Assembly: GCA_043820045.1 (NCBI GenBank)
Contig: JBDREF010000106.1
Location: 1 to 12,238 of the forward strand
DNA length: 12,238 nucleotides
From: JBDREF01 sp043820045
GTDB lineage: Bacteria > Planctomycetota > Phycisphaerae > Sedimentisphaerales > Anaerobacaceae
Direction of reading: 5' to 3'
The notes beneath the pieces were generated by a model. The model made no database searches, was not told the DNA's origin, and worked only from the letters and a program-made list of their open reading frames with translations. Below, in pieces: positions 6,241 to 12,238 of the stretch. Made by a program: the position numbers and the translations under genes. The first letter of the stretch is position 1. Each line of letters starts with the position of its first letter.

Positions 6241-7206
6241 TTGAGGGTATTATCGGGCATACAGCCGTCGGGCAAGCTTCATATTGGCAATTACTTCGGC
6301 GCCATGCGTCAGCATCTACAGCTCCAGGCCGAGCACAGTTGCTTCTATTTTATTGCGGACTATCATGCTCTTACCAGTAACCCTTCGCCTGATGACGTTG
6401 CAGGTCACAGTCTTGACGTTGCAATGGATTATATCGCTCTGGGTCTCGACACGGATAAGACCGTCTTCTGGCGCCAGTCGGACGTCCCCGAGGTTACGGA
6501 GCTGACCTGGCTGCTTTCCTGTGTGACCCCGTTGGGGTTGTTGCAGCGGTGCACAAGTTACAAGGACAAAGTAGCTCAGGGGCTCAGTCCCAATCACGGC
6601 CTGTTTGCATATCCGGTTCTGCAGGCTGCGGATATCCTGATCTACAACAGCAACCTCGTTCCCGTCGGCGCCGACCAGAAACAGCACATCGAGGTTACCC
6701 GTGACATAGCTATCCGATTCAACAACACATACGGCGAAATCTTCACTTTACCGCAAGAGCATATCATCGAAGCTGTCGCCGTTGTCCCGGGTGTTGACGG
6801 CCGGAAGATGAGCAAGAGCTACGGAAACACAATCGAGATATTCGAGCCGGCCAACAGCATGAAAAAGAAGATTATGCGTATCGTTACCGATTCGACTCCC
6901 GTCGAAGACCCCAAGGACCCGGACAAATGTAATGTCTTTGCACTCCTGAAGCTGGTTGCCACCTCAGATGAGCTGGCCGAGTGGGAAAGCAAGTACCGCA
7001 ACGGCGGCCTGGGCTACGGCCAGGTCAAGAAACGCCTTGCCGAGCTGATGAGGGACTTTTTTGAGCCGTTCCGGCAGAGGAGGGCCGAGCTTGAGAACAA
7101 TGTGGATTATGTCAAAGAAGTTCTTGCCAACGGCGCCAACCGGGCGAAAGCAGAGGCTCGAGAGACGCTCGAGAAGGCTCGCCGGGCGGTTGGGCTGAGA
7201 AGGTGA
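6241..7206 (+). CDS. trpS: Tryptophanyl-tRNA synthetase
   Basis: 321 residues, close to the usual 325-340 for bacterial TrpS. The start is TTG 6241: GGGAGG lies 4 nt upstream and the product then begins MRVLSGIQPSGKLHIGNYFG, exactly where family members begin. The class I synthetase signatures are intact: HIGN at 14-17 and KMSKS at 189-193. The active-site stretch HGLFAYPVLQAADIL (119-133) and the VPVGADQKQHIE motif (140-151) are characteristic of tryptophan recognition and dimer formation. The enzyme charges tRNA-Trp with tryptophan in the cytoplasm using ATP. It is first in an operon with scpA, whose ATG follows 2 bp after the trpS stop. The unusual start codon may keep expression modest. 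No Trp-sensing leader was recognised in the roughly 55-nt untranslated region. Confidence 0.97.
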   Translation: MRVLSGIQPSGKLHIGNYFGAMRQHLQLQAEHSCFYFIADYHALTSNPSPDDVAGHSLDVAMDYIALGLDTDKTVFWRQSDVPEVTELTWLLSCVTPLGLLQRCTSYKDKVAQGLSPNHGLFAYPVLQAADILIYNSNLVPVGADQKQHIEVTRDIAIRFNNTYGEIFTLPQEHIIEAVAVVPGVDGRKMSKSYGNTIEIFEPANSMKKKIMRIVTDSTPVEDPKDPDKCNVFALLKLVATSDELAEWESKYRNGGLGYGQVKKRLAELMRDFFEPFRQRRAELENNVDYVKEVLANGANRAKAEARETLEKARRAVGLRR

Positions 7207-7208
7207 CC

Positions 7209-8213
7209 ATGACTGATTATCGCGTAGATCTTGACATATTTGCCGGGCCGCTTGACTTGCTCTTATATCTTGTCCGCAAGGAAGAAGTTGATATTTACGA
7301 TATTCCAATCGCCAAGATAACCGACCAGTATGTCCGTTACATTGAAATGCTCAAAAGCCTCGATATGGATCTGGCGGGTGACTTCTTGGTAATGGCCGCA
7401 ACGTTGATGCAGATAAAATCGGCAATGCTCCTGCCGAAAGCAGAGCCCGACCAGCTTCAGGACGATGATTTGTCCGATCCTCGCAGAGAGCTTATTCGCC
7501 AGCTTCTCGAATACAAGAAGTTCAAAGACGCCGCTAACATTCTGAACGCGGCAGCGGACGAGCAAAGGGAGCGCTTCCCGCGCCCTGCTGTTATTGTCGA
7601 GTCCCTCAAGGGTGATGCCGAGCCTGAAGTTGACATGGAACAGGTAAGCATTTGGGACCTCCTTGAAGCCTTCGATTTCGTGTGCAAAGCCATCGGCACG
7701 GTCGGTGACATAAGCCGTATTGAGGATGACACGCCGATTGACTTGTATCAGATAGAGATCCTGCACCGCCTGCAAACTGAAGGTCCGATGACTTTCGAAC
7801 GCATCTTCGAGTCCAGAGCCAGTCGCGTCGTGATGGTTGGCTTGTTCCTGGCGATGCTGGAATTGATCCGGGAGAAACTAATCTGGGTCGAGCAGCCGAC
7901 ATCTTCGGCCATATACATACGGCCGCTTACGGACGAGCCGGCCGAGCAGGCCGTGCAGAAGGCCATCCTGGCCAGTGAGGCCGATATTAACGAGTCCGGT
8001 CCACTGGAACGGCCCAAACAGCCGCCTATTCCGATTTCTGAATTACCTCAAAAAAGCAAGAGACCGGCCCCGCTTGAAGTCCACCAGCAGGAACAGTCGG
8101 CCATACCGATTGTCGAGTTGCCCTCAAGAACCAAGCCTGCTATTGCCTCCGAAGAGTATAAGGAACAGCCGGCGGAATCCACCGAAGAGCGTGAGCACGA
8201 GACGGCAGGTTAG
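7209..8213 (+). CDS. scpA: Segregation and condensation protein A with an extended C-terminus
   Basis: 334 residues from ATG 7209, with AAGG just upstream; a GTG at 7203 overlapping the trpS stop is the alternative. ScpA is the kleisin that bridges the SMC dimer and works with ScpB in chromosome condensation and segregation. The N-terminal SMC-binding helices carry the hallmark FAGPLDLLLYLVRKEEVDIYDIPI region (about 11-34) and continue to about 75 (AATLMQIKSAMLLP). A linker follows, and the C-terminal winged helix (about 175-237) ends in AIYIRPL. The family is usually about 240-270 residues; here an extra tail of about 95 residues (240-334), rich in Pro, Glu, Gln and Lys, contains two copies of an IPI-x-ELP motif (274-280 and 299-305). 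scpB does not follow and is not in the window. The gene is coupled to trpS. Confidence 0.95.
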   Translation: MTDYRVDLDIFAGPLDLLLYLVRKEEVDIYDIPIAKITDQYVRYIEMLKSLDMDLAGDFLVMAATLMQIKSAMLLPKAEPDQLQDDDLSDPRRELIRQLLEYKKFKDAANILNAAADEQRERFPRPAVIVESLKGDAEPEVDMEQVSIWDLLEAFDFVCKAIGTVGDISRIEDDTPIDLYQIEILHRLQTEGPMTFERIFESRASRVVMVGLFLAMLELIREKLIWVEQPTSSAIYIRPLTDEPAEQAVQKAILASEADINESGPLERPKQPPIPISELPQKSKRPAPLEVHQQEQSAIPIVELPSRTKPAIASEEYKEQPAESTEEREHETAG

Positions 8214-8583
8214 CGGTATCGTCGCGGAAGTGCCTTTGGATTTTGCTTTTGGTGTTTCTTGTAGTATACTTTAGATGGTGGCGAACAAACACAGTTAGCA
8301 CATCTGTCAACCCAGCGGGGCGTCTGCAGTATCTTCGTTGCGCGGGCTGGAAGAGCTTGGGATGGTTAATTTGCCGCCGAGGGGGGAAAAGGGGCCGTTT
8401 TTCACATAAACTTCCTGGCAATTTGTGTCGATTGAATCAGGTGTTGGCACGACTGCGCTCAACCTTCGACAAGAGTTACGCGGACGTCCGATCCAAGACA
8501 TCTGAGTTTGATAGGATGTTTATATCCATCGTCTGATAATAGTCAAAATATCCGGGCTGTTTTCTACAGCAAGGAGGACAAAA
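8214..8583 (+). other. 370-bp leader region upstream of the pilin cluster
   Basis: There is no coding frame with a credible start. The first part holds a candidate promoter (8243-8270). CCAGC (8312-8316) and GCTGG (8346-8350) can form a stem enclosing GC-rich sequence, and a smaller stem-loop can form around GGAT/ATCC at about 8514-8527. The block ends in an excellent AAGGAGG ribosome-binding site before the ATG at 8584. I looked for c-di-GMP riboswitch cores, since pilus genes are often controlled that way, and saw none. Confidence 0.45.
8243..8270 (+). promoter_or_regulatory. Candidate promoter for the minor pilin cluster
   Basis: TTGCTT (8243-8248) and TATACT (8265-8270) are separated by 16 nt. 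If used, transcription starts near 8277 and leaves an untranslated leader of about 300 nt before the first pilin gene, long enough for RNA-based control or for a separate small RNA. Confidence 0.5.
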
Positions 8584-9084
8584 ATGGTTCCAAGAAGAAT
8601 GAAGAAAATTCAGTGTCGCCGGGGCATGACGTTGGTGGACACCCTGGTTGCAGTTACAATCCTGTTGATAGCGCTTATCGGAACTTCCACTTTTAGATAT
8701 GCTGCGGCTTTGGATGGGCGCAGAGCTGATGCACAAACGACAGCGGCAAGAATCGCACTGATGCTTTGCGAGAGTTGGCGCGGTATCAATGGCGACGAGA
8801 CCTACAATCCGGTCACCCATTTGAGTTCAGATTTGGGAATCACCCAGAGCAGTTCGATAGTTGCCGGAAAACCTTCGGATTTCACCCTTCTCGGAGCCTA
8901 CACGATACTGTTTGACGATGACGCAGGTGTTAATAAATACTCGGCGACTCTGTCCTGGAAAGACCTTCAGCCGGGATTGAGGGCCTTAAACGTGAATGTA
9001 GCCTGGGCACAGAGGGAACAGGGAATAGATAGCTCCGGCGTGGACAGGTCGTTTAGCCTGACGATATACACTTTAACTTGGTAA
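8584..9084 (+). CDS. Type IV prepilin-like minor pilin, GspI/PilV-like
   Basis: 166 residues; AAGGAGG lies 6 nt before the ATG. A short basic leader (MVPRRMKKIQCRRG) ends in Gly14, followed by MTLVDTLVAVTILLIALIG, the class III prepilin signal with its hydrophobic helix. Prepilin peptidase would cut after Gly14 and methylate Met15. Mature position +5 is Asp19 instead of the near-invariant Glu. The MTL-x-(E/D)-x-LVA pattern, short size and first place in the cluster resemble GspI/PilV minor subunits, which with the J and K subunits form the tip that primes pilus or pseudopilus assembly. The globular part from about residue 40 has no recognised motif. The next pilin gene starts 6 bp after the stop, so the two are translationally linked. 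Confidence 0.85.
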   Translation: MVPRRMKKIQCRRGMTLVDTLVAVTILLIALIGTSTFRYAAALDGRRADAQTTAARIALMLCESWRGINGDETYNPVTHLSSDLGITQSSSIVAGKPSDFTLLGAYTILFDDDAGVNKYSATLSWKDLQPGLRALNVNVAWAQREQGIDSSGVDRSFSLTIYTLTW

Positions 9085-9090
9085 CCGGCA

Positions 9091-9618
9091 ATGGGGGCGG
9101 CAATGGCAATGGCTAAGAAGAGACTGAAAATTGCAGGCGGCTTCACGCTTGTGGAGCTGATGATAACCGCGGTGATTATGATTATTGTCGGACTTGCAAT
9201 AGGCGTGGTCATAGTTGACGGCCAAACAGGCTGGAACACCATGTACGATCGCATAAACTCCGATGTCGCCAGTGACGGCTACGTGGCAAGGAAGAAGTTC
9301 GATGCCGTAATGCGCAAGGCAAGCAGAGAGAGGGCCTTACTTGACGGCGACGGCAAGTGGATCGAGGTTTATTACTACGCTGACGATGCTTCGACTGTCG
9401 TTGATCGCTATGCACGTTTCTACGTATCCGACGGCGACCTTAATCTCGAGTTTGGCCAACTGGAGCCGAGGGTGACTTTGGGCGTTGAGACTGTCTGCGG
9501 AAACGTGTCGGGTTGTACTTTCAAGCAGATCGGTCAATCCGCCCAGATGATACTTACGCTGGATAACGGCACACAGGCAAATACCGTTGTTTCATCTGCG
9601 GTTACGCATAACCAATAA
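9091..9618 (+). CDS. Type IV prepilin-like minor pilin, GspJ/PilW-like
   Basis: 175 residues from ATG 9091; in-frame ATGs at 9103 and 9109 follow the G-rich stretch GGGGGCGG (9093-9100) and are equally possible starts, giving shorter leaders. The cleavage site is Gly17 before FTLVELMITAVIMIIVG, with the canonical Glu at mature +5 (Glu22) and a hydrophobic helix to about residue 45. The soluble domain has a tyrosine-rich strand region (VYYYADDAS, 113-121) and a Cys pair in VETVCGNVSGC near 152-159 that may form a disulphide. Length, FTLVEL motif and second place in the cluster fit GspJ/PilW-type minor subunits. It would sit in the inner membrane before incorporation into a pilus or pseudopilus tip. 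A 38-bp gap with a GAGGTGG site separates it from the third gene. Confidence 0.88.
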   Translation: MGAAMAMAKKRLKIAGGFTLVELMITAVIMIIVGLAIGVVIVDGQTGWNTMYDRINSDVASDGYVARKKFDAVMRKASRERALLDGDGKWIEVYYYADDASTVVDRYARFYVSDGDLNLEFGQLEPRVTLGVETVCGNVSGCTFKQIGQSAQMILTLDNGTQANTVVSSAVTHNQ

Positions 9619-9656
9619 AGAGATGTTTCTTCAAAAAGTGAGGGTGAGGTGGAATT

Positions 9657-10925
9657 ATGAACAAGCCGATTAGATCAAGAAGTCGCGGCTCAGCTCTGCC
9701 GTTGGCAGTGGTTGCCATCATAGTTTTGCTCGCAATGGGTGTGGGACTGTTGAGCCTCGGGTTCAACAGCCGTACTTTTTCCCTTCGGATGGCCTCAGAT
9801 ATCGAAGCCCGATGTGCCGCTGACGCCGGGCTTGCGATGGCTCTGTTTGAAATGAATGAGAAGCTGAAAGTCAAGCCCTGGAACGGCAGTAGTCTGCCGG
9901 GGGCGATCGATGTGAAATTGCCCTATTCCGACGAAGTCTGCAGTTACAGAGTCACGGGCAATCTCGCCGGCGGCTATGTGATTCAGTCGGTTGGACAATC
10001 CGGCAACGCCACGAGATGCGTTCAGGCAACAATAGGGCTGCAGAGCGCATTCAACCACGCGATTCTGACGAAAAACGCTCTCTGGTTGAAATCCAATACG
10101 GTCATAGACGGATACAACTCTGCTGACCCAACCGATACCGAATTTGTGGTAGATATCGGTAGCCAAGGCACTGCAAACGACACCATAGTCCTGAATACGG
10201 GTGTAAACGTGAAAGGTAACGTTTTCGTGGGGCCCGGCGCTGATCTGGATACGGCTATAAAAATCGTTGGCGGGACGGTGGGCGGAGATAAGTATACTGC
10301 GGCAAAAGAACCCTTACCCCCGGTAACCGCGCCGGCGCTGCCTATTAAGCCAGCTATTGACGTGAGCGGCAAAACCTTAACGATAACACCGGCAGACAGT
10401 GGCTCATATCCGGAAATCTATTTGCGCCAGCTCGTCATTAAAGGTAAGAACGCATCAATCACTCCATCAGTATTGGAAGTAAGCGGCGGAGATGTTGTGC
10501 TGCATTTGACTGGAGATATTCAGCTTGAAAACTCATGTGAGATTATCGTCAAGCCGGGTTCAACTTTAACCATTTACACGGATGGCAATATTCACGCTCG
10601 CAACGGCAGTTCGATCAGTACTGAGAGTCCTCCTGAGGCGGGCAATACATTGGAGATATACGCTACAGGCCAGGACAAACAGTCCATCGATATCAAGGCC
10701 AAGAGCGAGTTCACAGGAGTTATTTATGCTCCGAATGCGGATGTCGTTCTTTATGCCAAGGGAAATGCTTACGGCTCTATCGTTGCCGACAGCTTCAGTT
10801 ATATGAGTGGCGGCAATTATTACTATGATGAAGCGCTGAGCAAAGTCACCGTGGATGACGAAGCTGTCTACTTTGCAGTAGAGCGGTGGCAGGAGGATCC
10901 TTCCAAATTGTTAGCTTTAGATTGA
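9657..10925 (+). CDS. PilX/GspK-like pilin with a large C-terminal beta-rich domain
   Basis: 422 residues; GGTGAGGTGG lies just upstream of the ATG. The N-terminus (RSRGSALPLAVVAIIVLL, 8-25) is a PilX/GspK-type signal: cleavage is expected after Gly11, a hydrophobic helix runs to about residue 35, and Glu at +5 is absent, as is usual for GspK-type tip subunits. From about 135 onward the protein is repetitive and beta-rich: TIVLNTGVNVKGNVFVGPGADLDT around 177-200, a Pro-rich hinge near 219-233, then short strands up to FTGVIYAPNADVVLYAKGN...YGSIVADSF (352-380) and a tyrosine cluster with YYYDEAL (388-394). This arrangement recalls the DUF7305 type tail found on PilX-like proteins, possibly a beta-solenoid displayed at the tip. 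Third in the cluster; its role is inferred from order and N-terminus. No PilY1 adhesin follows. Confidence 0.85.
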   Translation: MNKPIRSRSRGSALPLAVVAIIVLLAMGVGLLSLGFNSRTFSLRMASDIEARCAADAGLAMALFEMNEKLKVKPWNGSSLPGAIDVKLPYSDEVCSYRVTGNLAGGYVIQSVGQSGNATRCVQATIGLQSAFNHAILTKNALWLKSNTVIDGYNSADPTDTEFVVDIGSQGTANDTIVLNTGVNVKGNVFVGPGADLDTAIKIVGGTVGGDKYTAAKEPLPPVTAPALPIKPAIDVSGKTLTITPADSGSYPEIYLRQLVIKGKNASITPSVLEVSGGDVVLHLTGDIQLENSCEIIVKPGSTLTIYTDGNIHARNGSSISTESPPEAGNTLEIYATGQDKQSIDIKAKSEFTGVIYAPNADVVLYAKGNAYGSIVADSFSYMSGGNYYYDEALSKVTVDDEAVYFAVERWQEDPSKLLALD

Positions 10926-10952
10926 CCGTCTTTTCGTAGAGAGGAACATGAC

Positions 10953-11369
10953 ATGCTCGAAGCAAGAGACATAATGAGTAAGTCTGTGATCTGCATAAGG
11001 AAGGAGACGCCCATAGTCGAAGCCATTAAACTCATGGTGAAGAACAATATTACCGGTATCCCTGTTGTCGAAGACGATATGACCCTGGTCGGAATCCTCT
11101 CTGAACAGGACGTCCTGAGACTTTTCCATACCTATGAAGACGAGAAAGACAGAACGGTAGCCGAATTCATGACTCAGCCTGCCGTTCACTTTGAAGAGAG
11201 CGAACTGCTGCTGGACGTCTGCTACTGTTTGAGGGACAACGCAATCAGAAGAGTTCCCGTTACATCAAGCGGGAAAGTCGTCGGGGTCATCAGCAGATCC
11301 GACATTCTCAAGTGCATCCTCAAGTCCGTAGAGGAAGGCATTCCCCTGCCAACGTGTGAGCTGGGCTAA
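10953..11369 (+). CDS. Two-CBS-domain protein
   Basis: 138 residues; GAGAGGA lies 8-10 nt before the ATG, and an out-of-frame ATG at 10948 is ignored. It consists of little more than a CBS pair (Bateman module): CBS1 about 7-58, with the VxDIM-like start (ARDIMSKSVICI), TGIPVVEDD and LVGILSEQDVL; CBS2 about 70-124, with VAEFMTQPAVHF, RRVPVTSSGKVVGVISRSDIL. Such modules bind adenosine nucleotides, S-adenosylmethionine or sometimes c-di-nucleotides and act as energy or signal sensors, usually by altering a partner. There is no attached catalytic or DNA-binding domain, so it must act on another protein. It follows the PilX-like gene by 27 bp with no terminator between, so it is probably part of the pilin operon. 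A regulatory role there is inference. Confidence 0.93.
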   Translation: MLEARDIMSKSVICIRKETPIVEAIKLMVKNNITGIPVVEDDMTLVGILSEQDVLRLFHTYEDEKDRTVAEFMTQPAVHFEESELLLDVCYCLRDNAIRRVPVTSSGKVVGVISRSDILKCILKSVEEGIPLPTCELG

Positions 11370-11517
11370 ACGCGGCGACAGGTTTTCCATAGCTCCTCGA
11401 ACGACTATCGGTGCCTGGCGATCGTACTGGCGCGCATAGCAGCCGAGTTGACGCCCATTTTACCGGTCACGCCCAGATCGTCCATTCTACGGCCGCAGAA
11501 CCCCTCTGAGGACTACT

Positions 11518-11853
11518 CTAAACGTGAATCTCATCTACATGCGTTCGCCAGCTCTCAAAACCTCCGGAGCCTGGTTGAAGCTGAACAGAGGTCTTCACGG
11601 CCTCAAACATATCTTGGATGTCTTCTGGCCGTAGACCTTTAACCTCACCACCTTTTATTCGCGTCCATCCAGCTACCATGCGAACCACCCCATCACGTTC
11701 GAGGGCAACCAGGGCGACTCGCATACCTTCACTGAGGCCGTATTTTCTGGCCTCTAAAATAGCTTCCTGTTCATCCATGTCAGCAAGCCACTGCGTTTGC
11801 ATAGAACCCGGATGGCCATTTATGTTGCCAGTAACACATATGTTGAACTCCAT
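11518..11853 (-). CDS. Hypothetical protein of 111 residues
   Basis: The open frame extends upstream to 12006, but ATG 11853 has a GCGAGG site 7 nt upstream and the sequence before it is Cys/Arg-rich and not protein-like, so 11853 is chosen. The product begins MEFNICVTGNINGHPG and has an amphipathic Asp/Glu-rich helix (WLADMDEQEAILEARKYG), a strand pair (MRVALVALERDGVVRMVAGW) and a second acidic helix (LRPEDIQDMFEAVK). It has no signal peptide, membrane segment or known motif; it looks like a small soluble alpha/beta protein. Convergent with the CBS gene, 148 bp away, and no terminator was seen between them. Function not recognised. Confidence 0.6.
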   Translation of the reverse strand: MEFNICVTGNINGHPGSMQTQWLADMDEQEAILEARKYGLSEGMRVALVALERDGVVRMVAGWTRIKGGEVKGLRPEDIQDMFEAVKTSVQLQPGSGGFESWRTHVDEIHV

Positions 11854-12002
11854 GCTCGTACCTCGCCAACAAAGTGCTGTTTGTGTCCTGTGGTAATCGG
11901 CATGTAAAACAGCCACGGGTCGGCACGCAAATCGGCCACACCAGGGCCTATATGGTGAGACGCCTGTCTTACAAACGGAACAACCACATATTTTAGGCCC
12001 AA
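11820..12002 (-). CDS. Possible small ORF of 60 codons overlapping the 111-residue gene
   Basis: The frame has a protein-like composition (HHIGPGVADLRADPWLFYMP), better than the other frame over the same bases, and ends 34 nt inside the downstream gene. Its only starts are TTG 12002 or GTG 11987, and no Shine-Dalgarno sequence precedes either. It could be a genuine small gene, a fragment of a decayed gene or chance. Confidence 0.25.
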   Translation of the reverse strand: MGLKYVVVPFVRQASHHIGPGVADLRADPWLFYMPITTGHKQHFVGEVRAWSSTYVLLAT

Positions 12003-12039
12003 GCAAACTTATTTCTATTCCCGTTCTCGGAGGTTTGCA

Positions 12040-12197
12040 TCACAGGTATATCCGCATAGCTGCGTAGATTGTGGTGAGTTTTCTGACAATCATATCACGG
12101 TTGCCTGCCGATTCCCCAGCCTGTTGTGCAAAAAGGCTTTTGACAATCCACTCGGTGCAGTTGGTATGGTCAGCAAATAAGAAACTTCATTAGTCAT
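12040..12197 (-). pseudogene. Possible frameshifted small gene remnant
   Basis: An ATG at 12197, preceded by GGGAAG, opens a frame beginning MTNEVSYLLT that closes at 12090. A neighbouring frame without a start codon (48 codons ending at TGA 12040-12042) reads coherently, with CTEWIVKSLFAQQ and IVRKLTTIYAAMRIYL. Joining the two near 12173 by a single-base shift would give one protein of about 55 residues. This may be a real frameshift, a sequencing error or chance. No family was recognised. Confidence 0.22.
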
Positions 12198-12238
12198 TGC
12201 TTCAACTTCCCGTCAGGATAGAGTTTTTCGGAGGGACA

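Noticed and set aside
8301..8450. c-di-GMP riboswitch in front of the pilin genes
   Set aside because: The conserved core sequences of class I and II were not found on the plus strand.
11854..12006. 51-residue Cys-rich extension of the 111-residue protein, resembling a zinc ribbon
   Set aside because: Starts at TTG without a ribosome site, the Cys spacing fits no zinc motif, and ATG 11853 has a good Shine-Dalgarno sequence.

Overview
The window looks like chromosomal DNA of a Gram-negative-type bacterium of intermediate GC content. My best guess is a planctomycete-like member of the PVC group. The support is a two-PDZ Do-type protease, an outer-membrane barrel protein, a standalone TrpB2, a tiny Lys-rich SANT/Myb-like protein, and a PilX-like pilin with a long beta-rich tail. 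This is inference from gene flavour, not a database result. No tRNA, rRNA, CRISPR array, insertion sequence or phage gene was found.

The left end (1-1185, + strand) is the 3' part of an HtrA/Do serine protease with the catalytic triad and two PDZ domains. It runs head-on into a minus-strand block (1228-5163). In transcription order that block holds trpB2 (3665-5059, with a good promoter at 5135-5163), a secreted outer-membrane beta-barrel protein (2758-3564) followed by a strong hairpin terminator, and a cobalamin-binding-type radical SAM enzyme of unknown substrate (1228-2688). The radical SAM start codon lies only 8 nt beyond the terminator hairpin and has no visible Shine-Dalgarno sequence.

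A gene-free block of about 500 bp, rich in small inverted and direct repeats, separates the minus-strand trpB2 promoter from a near-consensus plus-strand promoter (5664-5692). That promoter drives a 70-residue basic SANT/Myb-like protein. Next comes a second good promoter (6151-6179) and an apparent trpS-scpA operon: tryptophanyl-tRNA synthetase with a TTG start, then the condensin subunit ScpA, which carries an unusual C-terminal tail of about 95 residues with an internal repeat.

After a 370-bp leader with its own candidate promoter comes a three-gene minor pilin/pseudopilin cluster. It mirrors the GspI-GspJ-GspK or PilV-PilW-PilX order; the first member has Asp instead of Glu at mature position +5, and the third carries a large beta-rich surface domain. 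A two-CBS-domain protein follows 27 bp later and is probably co-transcribed. The right end (11370-12238) holds a 111-residue hypothetical protein on the minus strand and upstream open-frame fragments that look degraded or frameshifted. I see no single obvious new defence or mobile system. The best leads are the minor-pilin/CBS cluster, the SANT-like protein with its structured upstream block, the extended ScpA and the orphan B12-type radical SAM enzyme.
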